A DNA stretch of 64,000 bases from Hemicentrotus pulcherrimus (Eukaryota > Echinodermata > Echinoidea > Camarodonta > Strongylocentrotidae): the NCBI GenBank assembly GCA_003118195.1, contig BEXV01000157.1, positions 114,751 through 178,750 on the forward strand, read 5' to 3'. The notes under the pieces were generated by a model that saw only the letters and a program-made list of their open reading frames with translations, was not told where the DNA came from and did no database searches. This document shows positions 62,216 through 64,000 of this stretch, piece after piece; the first letter of the stretch is position 1, and the number at the start of each line of letters is the position of its first letter. The position numbers and the translations under genes were made by a program.

Positions 62216-63999
62216 CTGCAACTCCCGCCACTAACCATATCATCACTGGAGTTTTTTTCTACCACTGCTACAATGTGGGGACATCAATCCGTTGCTCTTA
62301 TTAGTATTGATAACATGAGTATTAAATGCAGATACATTATCAGAATTTTCATTATTCAAGTAACTGTACAATATACAATACTTCCTGCCTACTGAATATA
62401 CAATTTGATTCTATTTAACGGATGCACCGCTACCTGAGTAACACCCAAAGGACTTAAAGCATGGGCAGCTTTTGCGAACAAGATCTATCGTTAAACCAAC
62501 TATTTACCCTTTTTTCTTTCCTTCCCTTTTTGTGTCACTCGATTCGTAATCAATAACGAAGATAGTGCTTTCTGCATTAGCATCTACAAGAACTGCCTGA
62601 GAATATAATGTTACGTGCCGATGGCAAAGCGACCATTCATTTTTTTTCATATTCTACCTCCAGGAACTATTAAATATTCCTAAATCGTTCATTTAAGCGT
62701 TAATACATAATATCAGGGATATGTTAGTTAACTCTCATATCCCTGATAATATCTAGCATATCATCGTGAACACGGTCAATTCCATATTTCTTTATTGCGT
62801 TATTCGAGTGTTAGAAATATATATCTACCAACATAAAAACTGGTCTCTTCCATATTTCTAAATTTTGTTATCAAAAAACATAATATCTATCATCGTGGAG
62901 CTTATTGTTAATGGTTAGACCTGATTATTTTGTAAAAGCATTATTTCGACGAGCTCTGTCGTATATTAGGAGTGTGCATGAACTCTTCTTGGTCATGTCA
63001 GTTTATGCCGATTAGGTCATATTTCGATAATTATTCATATTATGATTTGGGAAATTATTCCAACAAAACAATATATTAACTAGGTATACAAAGTACAAAA
63101 CAATGGCGCAACAACTTGATGCCTATTGTTCAAAGTTTTTACAATAAAAAGGCAAGTGAAATGAGAAAATGCTGCTTTAACAAAGATATCCACAGAAAAA
63201 AAGGATGTAGATTGCCGTCACTGCGAAAATAGTACGATAATGTAAACCTATGATGACAAAAAGAGGGAAATATAGCAAAAACACACATGCAGGCGGGGAT
63301 GTGTTGGTTAAAAAAACGGGCGGGCTCTTGGCATGTAGAGCACGTTCGAAATGTGCGGAGCAAGTTTTCCATTGCCATGCGGAGGTTGACACGAGTTGAA
63401 CAAGAACGCAGCGAGGGGGAATAGGCTAATGAAAGATTGGAGAGAATAACTGACTGGAATATGAATAGCCCCCCACAGAAAATTACCCTCCAAAGTGGGC
63501 TCACACACCATTAAGTCAAAGATGCGATCCCGTAAGATGTTTTTTCTCTCTGTCTCTCTGCCATCATCAAATATACAGCGTTACCCTTCTGCCTACCTTA
63601 GACATGGCCCAAAATATTGACTCGGCGTCTGAATCAGCGTCCAATGTTCCATACGCTAGGCGAAATTGAGCCAGACCGTGATATATGTTCTTGTTTTTCT
63701 TATCGATTTAACCCGAATTCCTTGGACATGAAAATAAAAGATAGGCCTACTGGCCGGGATGACTAAAATTGAATTATACGAAACATTATTAGTTCTAGAA
63801 TAGGTATTCACATGCACCTACGCATCTGTCCGATAATTTTTTGGGGAAGTAGATGCAACAACTGATAGAGCAACCCTCATTTATAAGAGAAATATTTAGG
63901 TTTTGCATTACTGTTTCAATTGTCGCATTTGGAGTTCGACATTCCCCATTGGATCATATAGTTATATAGTTTATATCAATTATCAAAAACATATGCAGT
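62216..63999. other. Gene-free region
   Basis: AT-rich; contains a hairpin at 62711-62748. A 121-codon minus-strand frame at 63139-63504 has no recognisable domain. No supported gene. Confidence 0.55.
62711..62748. repeat. Perfect 13-bp inverted repeat, 12-base loop
   Basis: TATCAGGGATATG (62711-62723) and CATATCCCTGATA (62736-62748). Could be a small hairpin or protein-binding dyad; no T tract or other context to suggest a function. Confidence 0.65.
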
Positions 64000-64000
64000 A

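Overview
This is eukaryotic, animal genomic DNA. It is AT-rich by eye, with no dense gene packing, many purine/pyrimidine microsatellites, short tRNA-derived SINEs and small TIR transposons. The one gene I recognise is the 5' coding exon of a COUP-TF / NR2F-type nuclear receptor on the minus strand at the left edge (634-1261). The style of the repeats (SINEs ending in AAT-rich tails, TTAA-flanked MITEs, CT/GA blocks) and a COUP-TF N-terminus starting MSMAVNSWR point to an echinoderm, most likely a sea urchin. The organism is an inference, not a proof.

Layout. 1-633 is the start of the intron that leads to the missing downstream exons (ligand-binding domain, off the left end). 634-1261 encodes the N-terminal domain and the complete two-finger DNA-binding domain, ending at a phase-1 splice donor. 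1294-1960 holds what looks like the proximal 5' end of the gene: a strong splice acceptor just upstream of the ATG, a possible 5'UTR donor, a TATA/initiator pair at proper spacing, a CArG box and two CCAAT boxes around a CRE-like site. From about 1,960 to 64,000 (62 kb) I find no convincing protein-coding gene. This fits the upstream regulatory territory of a developmental transcription factor.

That upstream territory contains three families of short inverted-repeat elements that all end in TTAAAG and sit in TTAA/TA contexts: family A with four copies, family B with three copies (two in head-to-head arrangement), and family C with one. It also contains at least three SINE copies, possible LINE 3' ends, a tandem 81-bp duplication, hairpins, a 13-unit GAA run, a GA/CT purine-pyrimidine block of about 470 bp, and several CpG-richer islands that are candidates for enhancers, alternative promoters or non-coding RNA starts. 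One near-perfect DR1 element, the class of site bound by COUP-TF itself, lies about 18 kb upstream of the gene.

Assembly quality matters: five single N characters are present. One (14315) separates two identical 92-bp copies and is almost certainly a false duplication. Single-exon ORFs over simple repeats were discarded. I did not find a clear new biological system. The best leads are a His at a normally Gly position in the COUP-TF first zinc finger, the promoter/5'UTR architecture, the DR1 site, and a CpG-rich island with a Kozak-started small ORF at about 36.5 kb.
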